DNA from: Arthrobacter sp. 31Y
Lineage (GTDB): Bacteria > Actinomycetota > Actinomycetes > Actinomycetales > Micrococcaceae
Reading direction: 5' to 3'
Assembly: GCF_000526335.1 (NCBI RefSeq)
Contig: NZ_JAFW01000001.1
Location: forward strand, 1,302,001 to 1,366,000
Length of the DNA: 64,000 nucleotides
In this document: piece by piece, positions 1 through 8,261 of the stretch
How the letters are laid out: each line of letters starts with the position of its first letter
How positions within the stretch are numbered: the stretch's first letter is position 1
Program-made: the position numbers and the translations under genes
Notes under the pieces: model-generated
Databases searched by the model: none
Told to the model about the DNA's origin: nothing
The model's input: only the letters and a program-made list of their open reading frames with translations

Positions 1-222
1 AATGAGGGCATTGATGAAATGCGTGGTCCCGATCATCACACCGCGGATATCGTCCGGGCTGAAGCCGTTCAGTTCCCTCAGCGCGGTGAGCACTTGGGTG
101 ATGCCGCTGGTGACGTCCTTCGTGGTGGGTACCTTGGTGGAGGCGAGCACCTGCGCGCCGTCCAGCAGCACGGCGTCTGTGTTGGTGCCGCCGACGTCAA
201 TGCCGATTCTCAGGCTACTCAT
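1..222 (-). CDS. Hydantoinase/oxoprolinase family protein, N-terminal part (gene runs off the window)
   Basis: Only the first 74 codons are inside the window; the 3' part lies to the left. The protein opens MSSLRIGIDVGGTNTDAVLL, the phosphate-binding DVGGTNTD signature at the N-terminus of the HyuA/oxoprolinase ATPase-like fold, and continues with a GTTHFINAL segment typical of that domain. The family performs ATP-dependent hydrolysis of cyclic amides such as hydantoins and 5-oxoproline. The start codon overlaps the stop of the upstream permease gene as ATGA, so the two are translationally coupled. Substrate cannot be told from this fragment. Confidence 0.8.
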   Translation of the reverse strand, partial: MSSLRIGIDVGGTNTDAVLLDGAQVLASTKVPTTKDVTSGITQVLTALRELNGFSPDDIRGVMIGTTHFINALI

Positions 223-1562
223 GGTGCAGTTACCGATTCTTCCTTGGTGGTGTTTTCGCTTGTGGGTTGGTTATCGCCGTAAGACCGCAGCAGGTTCAAT
301 TTGCCGGCGATGATGTAAAGAATGAAGGCCGCGGCCAGAGAGTTCAGTGCAGGGAGGCCGAAGGTGACGAAGTAGCCAAGGGCCGCAGAGATCGCCCAGA
401 TGATGAACGTGGCCGGGATCCAGTTGGGTGATTCGGCGGGCGGGAGTCCTGAGTCGCGGCTTGCTTCCAGGAGGGGCCGCCATTTCCGGATGACAAAGTA
501 CTCAGCCATGATGATGCCGGCTACCGGTGGGAAGACCACGCCCAGCACCATGAGAATGTCGATGAATCTATCCAGGATGCCGATCGCCGCCAGGACGCTT
601 CCCACCACACCCAGCACCAATGTCACGTGGCCACGGTTCAGGCGTTTGTTCATGGCGCTGTTGAAGAAGGACACCACGCCGAGCCCGGCGCTGTAGAGGT
701 TCCAATCGTTGATCTTGGACGTGCCCAGCACGATGATCAGGATGCCCACCCAGCCCACCGAGGAGAAGATGATCTGCGTGACGTCCGCCGTTTTCACGGC
801 ATGGGCGAGCAGGACTCCGATCATGCCAATGGTGTAGTTGCCAAGCGTCATCCCGACGACGGTTTGCTTGACGACGTCGCCGGCTGTCCTGTTGTAGCGG
901 GTCATGTCCGGCGTGATGACTGCCCCGAGTACGGCGCTTCCCGCAACGATGGTGGTAGCCGTGACGAAATCGAGTTGCGGGCCCGGAGGGGCATCGTTGA
1001 TGAGTTGGCTGATGGAGTGGTTGCTCAGCTCCGCCCACGCCGCCCAGCCGATGAGGATCATGAACAGGGGCACAGTGATATTGGCCAACCACTGCATGGA
1101 TTCAAAGCCACGGACCACAATCAGGGTGACCACTAGTCCAAAGCCCAGCGACCAAGCCCAGACGGGAACTTCAGGGACGATTTGGTTCAGTCCCGCCCCG
1201 GAAATCCCTGACTGGATACCAAACCAGCCGATGAGGCTGATGCAGATGGCGAGGCCGAGGACCGATGCTCCGCCGCGGCCAAAGCCGGTCCAGCGGGCAA
1301 GCATGGATGTTGTGAGACCTTGGCGCATGCCGGCGATGCCGACAAAAATCATGAGTGCTTCAACGATCAATGCGCCCACGGTGAAGGCCCAGAAGGCGTC
1401 CCAGAAGGTCATTCCGAAGCCAAAAGTTGCCCCGAGAAGAAATTGGCTCAGGTCAGAAGTTTGACCGAAGCGTTGGACCGCGATGCCGAACCAGTGCTTC
1501 CGCTTCGTTGCGGGAACCCTGGTGATGGGGTAGTCATCGTGCCCGGTGTCTGAGGTGGACAT
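219..1562 (-). CDS. NCS1-family cytosine/purine/hydantoin permease (CodB-like)
   Basis: A 447-residue protein with about twelve hydrophobic segments. Its N-terminal region (ATKRKHWFGIAVQRFG, then GATFGFGMTFWDAFWAF) matches the nucleobase-cation-symport-1 family, which imports cytosine, allantoin, purines or hydantoins with a cation. I chose the ATG at 1562 because AAAGGA lies about nine bases upstream; an in-frame ATG three codons earlier would sit on the Shine-Dalgarno sequence itself. Its stop overlaps the start of a hydantoinase/oxoprolinase gene, so uptake of a cyclic amide followed by intracellular hydrolysis is the likely operon function. The exact substrate is inferred from context only. 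Confidence 0.85.
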   Translation of the reverse strand: MSTSDTGHDDYPITRVPATKRKHWFGIAVQRFGQTSDLSQFLLGATFGFGMTFWDAFWAFTVGALIVEALMIFVGIAGMRQGLTTSMLARWTGFGRGGASVLGLAICISLIGWFGIQSGISGAGLNQIVPEVPVWAWSLGFGLVVTLIVVRGFESMQWLANITVPLFMILIGWAAWAELSNHSISQLINDAPPGPQLDFVTATTIVAGSAVLGAVITPDMTRYNRTAGDVVKQTVVGMTLGNYTIGMIGVLLAHAVKTADVTQIIFSSVGWVGILIIVLGTSKINDWNLYSAGLGVVSFFNSAMNKRLNRGHVTLVLGVVGSVLAAIGILDRFIDILMVLGVVFPPVAGIIMAEYFVIRKWRPLLEASRDSGLPPAESPNWIPATFIIWAISAALGYFVTFGLPALNSLAAAFILYIIAGKLNLLRSYGDNQPTSENTTKEESVTAP

Positions 1563-1753
1563 GACATGCATTCCTTTCGAGTGATTCACTTCACAGTATC
1601 GGCGAGGCACTCGAAGGTCATTGGGCGATATGCATCCTTGGCGGTGCGGAAGCATGCATGTTGCATGGTTCTGCGTCCTAGAGGATCTCCACCACGAGGC
1701 GGATATCATTCATTGGGCAGCGAGAGGCGCAGCTCAAGGAGTTGGAGAATGAC

Positions 1754-2452
1754 ATGCCCGCCGTGAATACCTTGGAATATGCGCTGCTTGGGCGGCCCCG
1801 GCGAGTAGCGCGGTGGGAACTTCCTCGTCTGGCCTGGATGCTGTCCGTAGCCACTGCGAATCGCCTCGGGTGGATGCTCGCACCGTTCGTCTATATTTCC
1901 AATCTGGAGGGTCTCCGGCAAAGGGCCAGCGTTGGCGGAGTGTGGCACAGCGATGCAAGGTTGATGCTGATCGCAATGCCGGTGGGTGGCCCCCACCGCA
2001 CCAAAATGTCTCAGCCCTGGCGGTTGGTCGGTGCAGTTGTGGTGTTTCTCTTGATCGGCCAGCTTGACCAAATGATGGGCGGTGAGATGCTCCTGCTGGT
2101 CTCCGTTGTTCTCTCGGTTCTGGTGGTTCTGGTGGCTCTCCCGACGCTCTTCATGCTGCCAAAACTCCTGTCCCCATCTACGCGGAGGGCTAACGCGGCA
2201 ATCACCGACTGGGCCAAGACCTCACCATCGCAGGCCTATGTCCTGTCATGTCTGGTGAAGGACCGTCGAGTTGAATGGGGCGTCGGGGTGGCATTCGTCG
2301 AGGACGTCATCCGGGAGGCTAAGTTGCCGCCTGGCACGCCTGTGGCCGTGGTGGCCGGCAACCCTAAGCAGGCGCGTTTCCTGAAGGCGCTTGGCTTCCA
2401 GGCACTCGAGCGCGGCGGCGTTCCGACGCGAGCCATGGCGCGGAGTACCTGA
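1754..2452 (+). CDS. Membrane protein with C-terminal half-GNAT-like segment, function unknown
   Basis: A 232-residue protein. Residues about 85-135 form two closely spaced hydrophobic helices (VGAVVVFLLIG, then LLLVSVVLSVLVVLVALP). The last 80 residues resemble the second half of a GNAT acetyltransferase: VLSCLVKD strand, a GVGVAFVEDVI helix in the place of the acetyl-CoA pyrophosphate loop, and NPKQARFLKALGFQ at the usual closing motif. The first half of a GNAT fold is not evident, so activity is doubtful. GGAG at 1744-1747 supports the ATG at 1754; an in-frame TTG at 1742 lies too close to any ribosome-binding site. It may be a degraded enzyme or a membrane-bound sensor of an acyl-CoA. Confidence 0.6.
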   Translation: MPAVNTLEYALLGRPRRVARWELPRLAWMLSVATANRLGWMLAPFVYISNLEGLRQRASVGGVWHSDARLMLIAMPVGGPHRTKMSQPWRLVGAVVVFLLIGQLDQMMGGEMLLLVSVVLSVLVVLVALPTLFMLPKLLSPSTRRANAAITDWAKTSPSQAYVLSCLVKDRRVEWGVGVAFVEDVIREAKLPPGTPVAVVAGNPKQARFLKALGFQALERGGVPTRAMARST

Positions 2453-2540
2453 GCAAAACGAGCCAGCGACGCTACCGGTGGCCCATCGGTCACTGGCTCA
2501 GCATTAACGCAGTGAAATTCGACGACGGGAGCAACACAGC

Positions 2541-2990
2541 ATGAAGAAGTACCTCACAGCGGTGGCCTCGCTTGCAGCGGCCACCTTGATCCTGAGCGGA
2601 TGCGCCCAAGGGCACGACGACGCCAAAGCCAGTGACCTCGGAACTACCTTCGCCTACTCACTGGCAGGCCACAACGGCAAATTTTGCGACCACTTGGACA
2701 ATTCCAGTGAACAAAGCGTGGATGAGTGTAAGAAAAGCGAAGCAGAAGCGGCCGCACAGCAGCAGGCCGACCAAGAGCCAATCATGTGGGTTCCCAAGAT
2801 CTACCAACTGATCCCCGGGAAAGAAAAAGTACTCGGAATAGTGGTGGAGTTTAACCGGGCAGGAAACCAGGAGTTTGTTGTCATTGAAGCAATACAGCGG
2901 GGAGACGAGTACAAGATCCTGCGGTGGGCCTATCCGGACGTGGCGGACTACAAGAGCGACCGGGCCATTACAAAAACCTTTAACTGGTGA
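2541..2990 (+). CDS. Small secreted lipoprotein, function unknown
   Basis: A 149-residue protein with a classical lipoprotein signal: two lysines, a hydrophobic stretch and the lipobox LSGC, giving Cys21 as the lipidated residue. It should therefore be anchored on the outer face of the cytoplasmic membrane. The mature part is hydrophilic and ends with a predicted beta-rich segment (VLGIVVEFNRAGNQEFVVIEAIQRG) like small DUF4878- or NTF2-type lipoproteins, but I cannot name a family. GGGAG lies nine bases upstream of the ATG. It stands alone, with a gap of roughly 210 bases before the next gene. Confidence 0.75.
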   Translation: MKKYLTAVASLAAATLILSGCAQGHDDAKASDLGTTFAYSLAGHNGKFCDHLDNSSEQSVDECKKSEAEAAAQQQADQEPIMWVPKIYQLIPGKEKVLGIVVEFNRAGNQEFVVIEAIQRGDEYKILRWAYPDVADYKSDRAITKTFNW

Positions 2991-3100
2991 ATCCGCGCCG
3001 ACTCAGTGCATGACGCCACTGCCGTGGCATGTATGGACCGTAGCTGGGCGCTGGAAAGCCATTTGGTAAATGCGGGCATGCCGACGGCGGCCCGAGCGAG

Positions 3101-3129
3101 TTGACTTCCACCATCCATAAGGTGACACT
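3101..3129 (+). promoter_or_regulatory. Candidate promoter and operator for the HTH gene at 3200
   Basis: TTGACT (3101-3106) and GACACT (3124-3129) are separated by 17 bases. Just downstream, TGTGAC at 3130-3135 faces GTCACA at 3158-3163, an inverted pair that could be the operator of the HTH protein encoded next. GTGACA also occurs as a direct repeat across the -10 region. No binding data; the call rests on spacing and symmetry. Confidence 0.4.
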
Positions 3130-3199
3130 TGTGACATATAGAAATCGGATCTGCAACGTCACAGGTCCGGTGGACTTCCACGAAAACAGGTGATTTCTC

Positions 3200-3595
3200 A
3201 TGCCCACCCTGACCGTCGCAGCCACGTCGACGACCACGGAAACCCTTACAGCTTTGGATTCCTTTGCTGGCACTCTCCCCGAGGGGGAAGCACGCGAAGC
3301 CATTGAAGCTGTAGTGGGCACTCTCCGGTCCGGCCGCGACGTTATCATCGCAGGCGCAGACGACGCCCTGACTCCTAACCAAGCCGCAAAAATCCTAGGC
3401 GTGAGTCGGGCACACCTATACAAGGTTCTCGATTCGGGAGCGATGCCATACACAACTGTCGGGGCTCGTGACCGCCGAATTGCAATGGCTGACTTGCGTG
3501 ATTACATTACGAAGGCCGAGGAGCTTCGTCGCGTGAGCGCGCGCAACGCTGCTCATGCCCGTACGACACGTTCCCTGGCGATCGACGAGATGTAA
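3200..3595 (+). CDS. Excisionase-type HTH DNA-binding protein, antitoxin-like
   Basis: A 131-residue protein. Residues about 55-105 form an excisionase/MerR-like winged helix (LTPNQAAKILGVSRAHLYKVLDSG, then AMPYTTVGARDRRIAMADLRDYI), as found in many actinobacterial antitoxins that precede PIN-domain toxins. The N-terminal 50 residues, with EGEAREAIEAVVGTLRSG, look like a helical partner-binding region. AGGTG seven bases upstream supports the start. The gene ends 23 bases before an unrelated 355-codon gene rather than a PIN toxin, so it may regulate or neutralise that product. Probable autoregulation through the inverted repeat upstream is inferred. Confidence 0.7.
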   Translation: MPTLTVAATSTTTETLTALDSFAGTLPEGEAREAIEAVVGTLRSGRDVIIAGADDALTPNQAAKILGVSRAHLYKVLDSGAMPYTTVGARDRRIAMADLRDYITKAEELRRVSARNAAHARTTRSLAIDEM

Positions 3596-3606
3596 TTGAT
3601 ACCCAT

Positions 3607-3612
3607 TATTCT
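3607..3612 (+). promoter_or_regulatory. TATTCT -10 box, leaderless start of the gene at 3619
   Basis: TATTCT is followed by exactly six bases and the ATG. No Shine-Dalgarno sequence is visible before this ATG, so a separate leaderless transcript is plausible even though the upstream HTH gene is only 23 bases away. The same TANNNT-N6-start geometry recurs many times in the window. Confidence 0.4.
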
Positions 3613-3618
3613 GGCCGT

Positions 3619-4686
3619 ATGGGCTACCACCGCCGTGTGACCCTCCGTTGTCTCTGTGAGGACCTGACCACAGACTGGGGAAACGTCGCACAACAACGAT
3701 CCTTTTCGTCGCTCTTTGCCGTCCTGCAATCCAACGCCCCGGACAGCAGCGTAGCTTCAGCGTTGGAAGAAGTTCCCACGACAGCCCTCGCCGATCACCC
3801 TCTCGTGTCCAGCTTCTACGCTTCGTTCGACAGCGACGACACTGGGATTCTTCGCGAAAGCATCAGCGGTCTAGCCAATCCGCTCTGGTGGAAACAAAAA
3901 GTCTCGCGATGGAGGGGAGCGGCCACTGACGATTCGGCCTTGGGCGATCATGAGGTATGGCTGTGCGCAGGAGGCATCCGAGCGGCAGGCGAGTCGCGGG
4001 ATTTCTACGCATCATTCATGGACGCAGTCCTCTCTGGCGGTTCCTCCAAGTACCTTCCCACAAACAGCGACCGAAGGTTGCAAGTTGTTGAGGCGAAGAT
4101 TGCACGCCGTGATGCTTGGCTTGAGCAGGCACGGCTGTCCGCCTTGGTCTGCATCCAGGAGTGCAACCAGACCGGCGAAACCCGAGAACTACACATTCCT
4201 TCCCCGGCACCTTCTGCAGTAGCAGACCCTCTACTTCACATCTCATTTGACGTGGCCCGAATCGACGGAGGCGGCGAGGAACTTATTGAACTGATTCTCA
4301 CAATTGAACCCCGCGACTTCAGCCGCCCTCGCCTTCTGGAGACCGTCGTCGACACAGTACGTAGCGTCATTGAACCTGTATCTGATGCTTGGAGGGTTCT
4401 TCCGGGCAAGGATAGGGACCAGATCTGGTCCACTCTCATCTCAACCGAATTACTGGGGCATGCCCGAGCAGCGGCCGATACCGGGGTGCTTCCGCAGCAT
4501 ATGAGCGATGCATCGCTGAAACTCGGTGTTCAAGCGCACTATACGCGCAAGACCGGTATCGTTGATGCAAGCGTTGACGGTGATGCTGTCCGTGGACTGT
4601 GCGGCACATGGTTCGTGCCAACCTCTAGCCCCGACAAAGTGCCAGTTTGTCCCTCATGCCAGAGCATCCATGAGAGGCTCGCCTGA
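3619..4686 (+). CDS. Unknown protein with C-terminal DUF3039-like cysteine domain
   Basis: A 355-residue soluble protein. I do not recognise the first 300 residues. The last 50 read HYTRKTGIVDASVDG, then LCGTWFVPTSSPDKVPVCP and a further Cys, matching the short actinobacterial DUF3039 domain with three cysteines that may bind zinc. DUF3039 normally occurs as a protein of about 60-100 residues, so its attachment to a large N-terminal region is unusual. A TTA leucine codon and lower GC suggest different ancestry from the flanking genes. It follows the antitoxin-like HTH gene, so it may be the effector of a two-gene module. No catalytic motif is visible, and the function stays open. Confidence 0.65.
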   Translation: MGYHRRVTLRCLCEDLTTDWGNVAQQRSFSSLFAVLQSNAPDSSVASALEEVPTTALADHPLVSSFYASFDSDDTGILRESISGLANPLWWKQKVSRWRGAATDDSALGDHEVWLCAGGIRAAGESRDFYASFMDAVLSGGSSKYLPTNSDRRLQVVEAKIARRDAWLEQARLSALVCIQECNQTGETRELHIPSPAPSAVADPLLHISFDVARIDGGGEELIELILTIEPRDFSRPRLLETVVDTVRSVIEPVSDAWRVLPGKDRDQIWSTLISTELLGHARAAADTGVLPQHMSDASLKLGVQAHYTRKTGIVDASVDGDAVRGLCGTWFVPTSSPDKVPVCPSCQSIHERLA

Positions 4687-4743
4687 CAGCCTATAGCTAT
4701 GCGAGCGATCCGGACAGGGCGGGATTCGGTGCGAAGGCGGGAG

Positions 4744-5523
4744 TCATCCCTTGAAAACCGGCGCCCGCTTCTCCTGGAAGGCGCGGAAACCCTCGGCGTA
4801 GTCGTCGGTTTTGCACAGCCGCGCCTGCTCCGAGTTTTCCTCGGCCATGGAGGCCCACAGGCCCAGGCGCTGATCGCGAATGTGGGCCACGAGTTCCTTC
4901 GAAGCATTGAAGGCCTCAGTGGCGCCAACAGCAACGCGCGTAACAATGGCCCGCGTCTCGTCCAGCAAAACGTCGGCCGGCATTGCCCGGCTGAACATCC
5001 CCTGCTCCACGGCTTCCGCCCCGGACATGAGATCAGCGGTGTAGATCAGGTCCAGCGTGCGGTGCATGCCCAAACGTTCCGTGAAGTACCAGTGCCCGCC
5101 CGAATCCAACGTGGCCCCAAGCTTCGCAAACGGGGACCCGAACTTCGCGTTGTCTGCCACGTACACAACGTCCGTGGCCAGCAACAATCCCAGCCCCACC
5201 CCCAAGCAGGCACCATGCGCGGCAGCGAACGTCGGCGCCGGGAACGCAGCCATCTTCCTCAGCAGTGGCTCCACGAGACCACCGAGGTAGGCCTGGGCAT
5301 CATCAGTTTCCGGTGTCACCCCGGAAATGTCGCGGCCGGCGCAAAAGGCGCGGCCTTCTCCGCGAAGCAGCAGCGCCCGCACCTCACCGCGTGAGGCGGC
5401 GGCAGCAGCGTCGTCGTACGCTTTGTCCAGCTGGGCAAGCGCGTCCTCGTTGAGCGAGTTCAGCTTGTCCGGGTAATTGAGGACGATTTCGGCAATGCCG
5501 TTGGCAAGGGAGAGCTCGATCAT
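4744..5523 (-). CDS. Enoyl-CoA hydratase/isomerase of the phenylacetate operon (PaaG-like)
   Basis: A 259-residue crotonase-fold enzyme. The oxyanion-hole segments are visible as GEGRAFCAGRDISG and FAAAHGACLGVGLGL, followed by a FGSPFAKLGATLDSGG active-site region. It lies eight bases downstream of paaE and is probably the last gene of the paaABCDE transcript. In the phenylacetate pathway two crotonases are needed: PaaG, which isomerises ring-1,2-epoxyphenylacetyl-CoA to the oxepin, and PaaF, which hydrates dehydroadipyl-CoA. Its position next to the epoxidase genes favours PaaG, but sequence alone does not decide between the two; a second crotonase lies at 43000-43812. Confidence 0.8.
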   Translation of the reverse strand: MIELSLANGIAEIVLNYPDKLNSLNEDALAQLDKAYDDAAAAASRGEVRALLLRGEGRAFCAGRDISGVTPETDDAQAYLGGLVEPLLRKMAAFPAPTFAAAHGACLGVGLGLLLATDVVYVADNAKFGSPFAKLGATLDSGGHWYFTERLGMHRTLDLIYTADLMSGAEAVEQGMFSRAMPADVLLDETRAIVTRVAVGATEAFNASKELVAHIRDQRLGLWASMAEENSEQARLCKTDDYAEGFRAFQEKRAPVFKG

Positions 5524-5531
5524 GGGACTCC

Positions 5532-6737
5532 TTAGACGTCGAAGTCGACGGTAACTTCTTCGCTGGTGGGGTGGGACTGGCAGGTGAGGACGTAGCCCTT
5601 GTCCAGCTCGTCCTGCTCAAGGGCGTAGTTCTCATCCATGGTCACCGTACCGGTGATCAGCTTGGCGCGGCAGGTGCCACAGACACCGCCGGCGCACGCA
5701 AACGGAACGTCCGGGCGGACACGCAAAGCCGCGTTGAGGATGGACTCGCGGGCGTGGGTGGGGCTGGCAACATCGCCGGTCAACCCGTCCAGGGTGAAGG
5801 TGATCTTGTACGTGTCCTGCGATTCGTCGGCCACCACCGGTCGGCCGGCGTTGCCCTCGGGACGGTCCGGGCGGCCCGTGGTGAACAACTCGAAACGCAC
5901 GTGCTCAGGTTCCACGCCGCGGGCAGCGAGGGTGTCACGGCACAACTGGACCAGCTCGAACGGCCCGCACAGGAACCACTCGTCCACATCCTCGGCCCGG
6001 ATAGCACTGCTGAGGAGGGCCTGCAGTTTCTCGGAATCAATACGCCCGGTCATCAGCGGCGCGATGCGCTGCTCCCGCGACAACACATGGTGCAACGCCA
6101 GACGCGAAGGGTACTTGTCCTTCAGATCCGCCAGCTCCTCAAGGAACATGACGTCCATGGCAGCTTTGTTGGCGTAAACGAGGTCAAACGTGGTCTCCGG
6201 ATTGGCCGCCAGCAGCGTCCGCGCAATGGCGATAACCGGGGTGATGCCCGAACCCGCAGCGATCGCCACGAAGTTACCCGGCTCCCCCGCCAGCTCCTCC
6301 GGGTGATTCATGGAGTTCATGACGTTGTGCTGGACCGACGCGCCGTCCTTGCCGTGCCGCGAGATGAACGCACCCTGCGGGCTCATGACATCCAGGACGT
6401 CGCCAGCCTTGAGATCGGCATTTGCCCAGGTGGAGAAGAGGCCGCCCAGGTCCTTTTTGATGGCCACGCGGATCTCGCTGCTGCCGTCCTCGAAGCTGCG
6501 CGGCTCTGCGCAAATCGAGTAACTGCGGCGGACCTCGTGCGGCTCACCCTGCTCATCCGGCAACGTGGTGCGAAGGGCCACGTACTGGCCGGGCAGGTAG
6601 TCATACTGGCCTGCCAGCTCGGCCGGAACACCAAACGTGACCTCAATGGCATCGTCTGTGAGGCGCCGGACTTCCGAGACGGTCAGGTTATGGAAAGACG
6701 CACGACGGCGGCTGGCCGTCTGTGTTTCGGTGGTCAT
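5532..6737 (-). CDS. paaE: Phenylacetyl-CoA epoxidase reductase subunit PaaE
   Basis: A 401-residue NAD(P)H-dependent reductase that passes electrons to the di-iron PaaA subunit. In order it has a ferredoxin-reductase FAD domain (YLPGQYVALR, then RSYSICAEP as the flavin-binding segment), a nicotinamide-binding domain (AAGSGITPVIAIARTLL, and FLCGPFELV) and a C-terminal plant-type 2Fe-2S domain with CAGGVCGTCRAKL and a final Cys in LTCQSH. AAGGA seven bases upstream fixes the ATG at 6737. It is the fifth gene of the paaABCDE operon and is about 40 residues longer than the E. coli homologue. Confidence 0.95.
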   Translation of the reverse strand: MTTETQTASRRRASFHNLTVSEVRRLTDDAIEVTFGVPAELAGQYDYLPGQYVALRTTLPDEQGEPHEVRRSYSICAEPRSFEDGSSEIRVAIKKDLGGLFSTWANADLKAGDVLDVMSPQGAFISRHGKDGASVQHNVMNSMNHPEELAGEPGNFVAIAAGSGITPVIAIARTLLAANPETTFDLVYANKAAMDVMFLEELADLKDKYPSRLALHHVLSREQRIAPLMTGRIDSEKLQALLSSAIRAEDVDEWFLCGPFELVQLCRDTLAARGVEPEHVRFELFTTGRPDRPEGNAGRPVVADESQDTYKITFTLDGLTGDVASPTHARESILNAALRVRPDVPFACAGGVCGTCRAKLITGTVTMDENYALEQDELDKGYVLTCQSHPTSEEVTVDFDV

Positions 6738-6747
6738 GGCTGCTTCC

Positions 6748-7320
6748 TTAGAGGACTTTGAAGTAGTCGAACGGTTCCTTGCAGTCCTGGCAGACGAACA
6801 ACGCCTTGCAGGATGTGGAACCAAAGCGGGTGAGTTCCTTAGTGTTCAACGACGAACACTGCGGGCATTTCACGGCGAGGCTCAGCCGAACAGGACCGGA
6901 GTGGCCACCTGCCGCAGCCATGCCACTGGGCGGGGCGATCCCGTATTCCTCCAGCTTGGCCTTGCCGGACTCGGTCATCCAGTCAGTGGTCCAGGCCGGG
7001 GACAACACCAGATTGATGTGCACGCTCGCGTAGCCCTCCTTTGCAAAGGCCGTCCGCAGATCGTCACCAATGGCGTCCATCGCCGGGCAACCCGAGTAGG
7101 TGGGCGTGATGGTGACCTCGACGGCGGTACTCGCCGGGCCGCCGTCGTGCGCGCCTGCTGTTTCGGTGGAGGCGACCCGCACGCCACGGAGGATGCCCAG
7201 GTCCTCAATGGTGAGGACAGGGATCTCCGGATCGCAGACCGTGGACGCGATGTCCCAGGCCCGCTGCTCAGCTGTCTTTTGCATGTCTCCTGCACGGGCA
7301 ATGGTTGCCACGCTGGTCAC
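6748..7320 (-). CDS. paaD: Phenylacetyl-CoA epoxidase maturation protein PaaD
   Basis: A 190-residue protein of the MIP18/DUF59 family. The N-terminal domain has DPEIPVLTIEDLGILRGV and TPTYSGCPAMDAIGDDL, the hallmark of this iron-sulfur or metal-site assembly fold. The C-terminal part carries a zinc-ribbon-like pair, CPQC and CQDC, with FGSTSCKALF between them, as in PaaD/PaaJ proteins. PaaD is required for an active epoxidase, probably for metal-centre assembly, but is not part of the final PaaABCE complex. The GTG start overlaps the paaC stop as GTGA, showing tight translational coupling. Confidence 0.92.
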   Translation of the reverse strand: MTSVATIARAGDMQKTAEQRAWDIASTVCDPEIPVLTIEDLGILRGVRVASTETAGAHDGGPASTAVEVTITPTYSGCPAMDAIGDDLRTAFAKEGYASVHINLVLSPAWTTDWMTESGKAKLEEYGIAPPSGMAAAGGHSGPVRLSLAVKCPQCSSLNTKELTRFGSTSCKALFVCQDCKEPFDYFKVL

Positions 7321-8261
7321 CAGCTCGCGCCTGGATGTTCGCGGGCCAGAACCTGCATTTCAGCGAGGATGTAGCCCAGGAACTCGGAGTGGTTGCCGCG
7401 CCGGCCGCCGCCCCGTGACTGCGGGACACCGGGAATTTCCAGCTCGGCCTCAGCCATGATGTCGCCGGTGAGGCGATCGAACTCCGCTCGAAGGCTGGAC
7501 GGCTGAACAGTGACTCCAGCCGCAGCCAGGCGGGTGGTGAGTTCATCGTCCTCAAAGAGTTCTTCCACATACGGCCACACGAGCTTGAAGCCCTGGATGA
7601 TGCGTGCACGGGACTCATCCGTGCCACCGGCCAGTCGAAGCACCCATTGCGCGCTGTGGTCGCGGTGGTAATCCACTTCTTTCACGGCCTTCGCGGAGAT
7701 GGCTGCGATGGTGGCGTCGGTGGACTCCATGAGCTTGGTGTAGAGCTCGTACTGGTAGAAGCTCACAATGAACTGCCGGGCAATGGTCACCGCGAAGTCG
7801 CCATTGGGCTGCTCAAACAGGTGTGCGGAACGGAATTCGTGCTCGCGGCGGAAGTAGGCGAGGTCATCCTCGGACCTGCCCCAGGCGGCGCCGGCGTACG
7901 TGAGGAACGAGCGCGCATGGCCCAGTTGGTCCAGTGCGATGTTGCCGAGGGCGATGTCTTCTTCGAGTTCGGGGGAACGGGAAATCCAGTGGCCCAGGCG
8001 CTGGGCGAGGATCAGGCCGTCGTCGCCGATGCGCAGGGCGAACTCTGCAACATCCTCGGTGGGCTTGACCTGCCCTCTTTGGATTTCGAGCGCAATGTCC
8101 TCCGGACGCAGCGCATTACCCGGGGTGATGCGGGTGGCGCTGGCCGAGCCGTCGCCGGATGCGCCGGCACCGTGGACGCCCACGGAGATGTCCCCATGAC
8201 CGTCGATGGCGAAGTCGGTGTCTTTAGCAGTCTCTTGAGTGCTCACGTCTTTGGTAGTCAC
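7317..8261 (-). CDS. paaC: Phenylacetyl-CoA epoxidase structural subunit PaaC
   Basis: A 314-residue ferritin-like helical protein, the non-catalytic partner that forms the stable core with PaaA. Matching segments include LGHWISRSPELEEDIALGNIALDQLGHARS, ARQFIVSFYQYELYTKLMES and VKEVDYHRDHSAQWVLRLAGGT. The first 50 residues are a low-complexity extension rich in Gly, Ala and Ser that is longer than in the E. coli protein (about 248 residues). The GTG start overlaps the paaB stop and its stop overlaps the paaD start, each by four bases. Confidence 0.93.
   Translation of the reverse strand: MTTKDVSTQETAKDTDFAIDGHGDISVGVHGAGASGDGSASATRITPGNALRPEDIALEIQRGQVKPTEDVAEFALRIGDDGLILAQRLGHWISRSPELEEDIALGNIALDQLGHARSFLTYAGAAWGRSEDDLAYFRREHEFRSAHLFEQPNGDFAVTIARQFIVSFYQYELYTKLMESTDATIAAISAKAVKEVDYHRDHSAQWVLRLAGGTDESRARIIQGFKLVWPYVEELFEDDELTTRLAAAGVTVQPSSLRAEFDRLTGDIMAEAELEIPGVPQSRGGGRRGNHSEFLGYILAEMQVLAREHPGASW

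Noticed and set aside
1654..1666. Palindrome ATGCATGTTGCAT upstream of the permease gene
   Set aside because: Short and self-complementary by composition; a second ATGCAT nearby is not positioned like an operator. Kept out of the feature list.
5571..6761. Very long open frame on the plus strand opposite paaE
   Set aside because: It is the GC-rich mirror of paaE; its protein is Arg/His/Val-rich without any motif, and paaE is certain.
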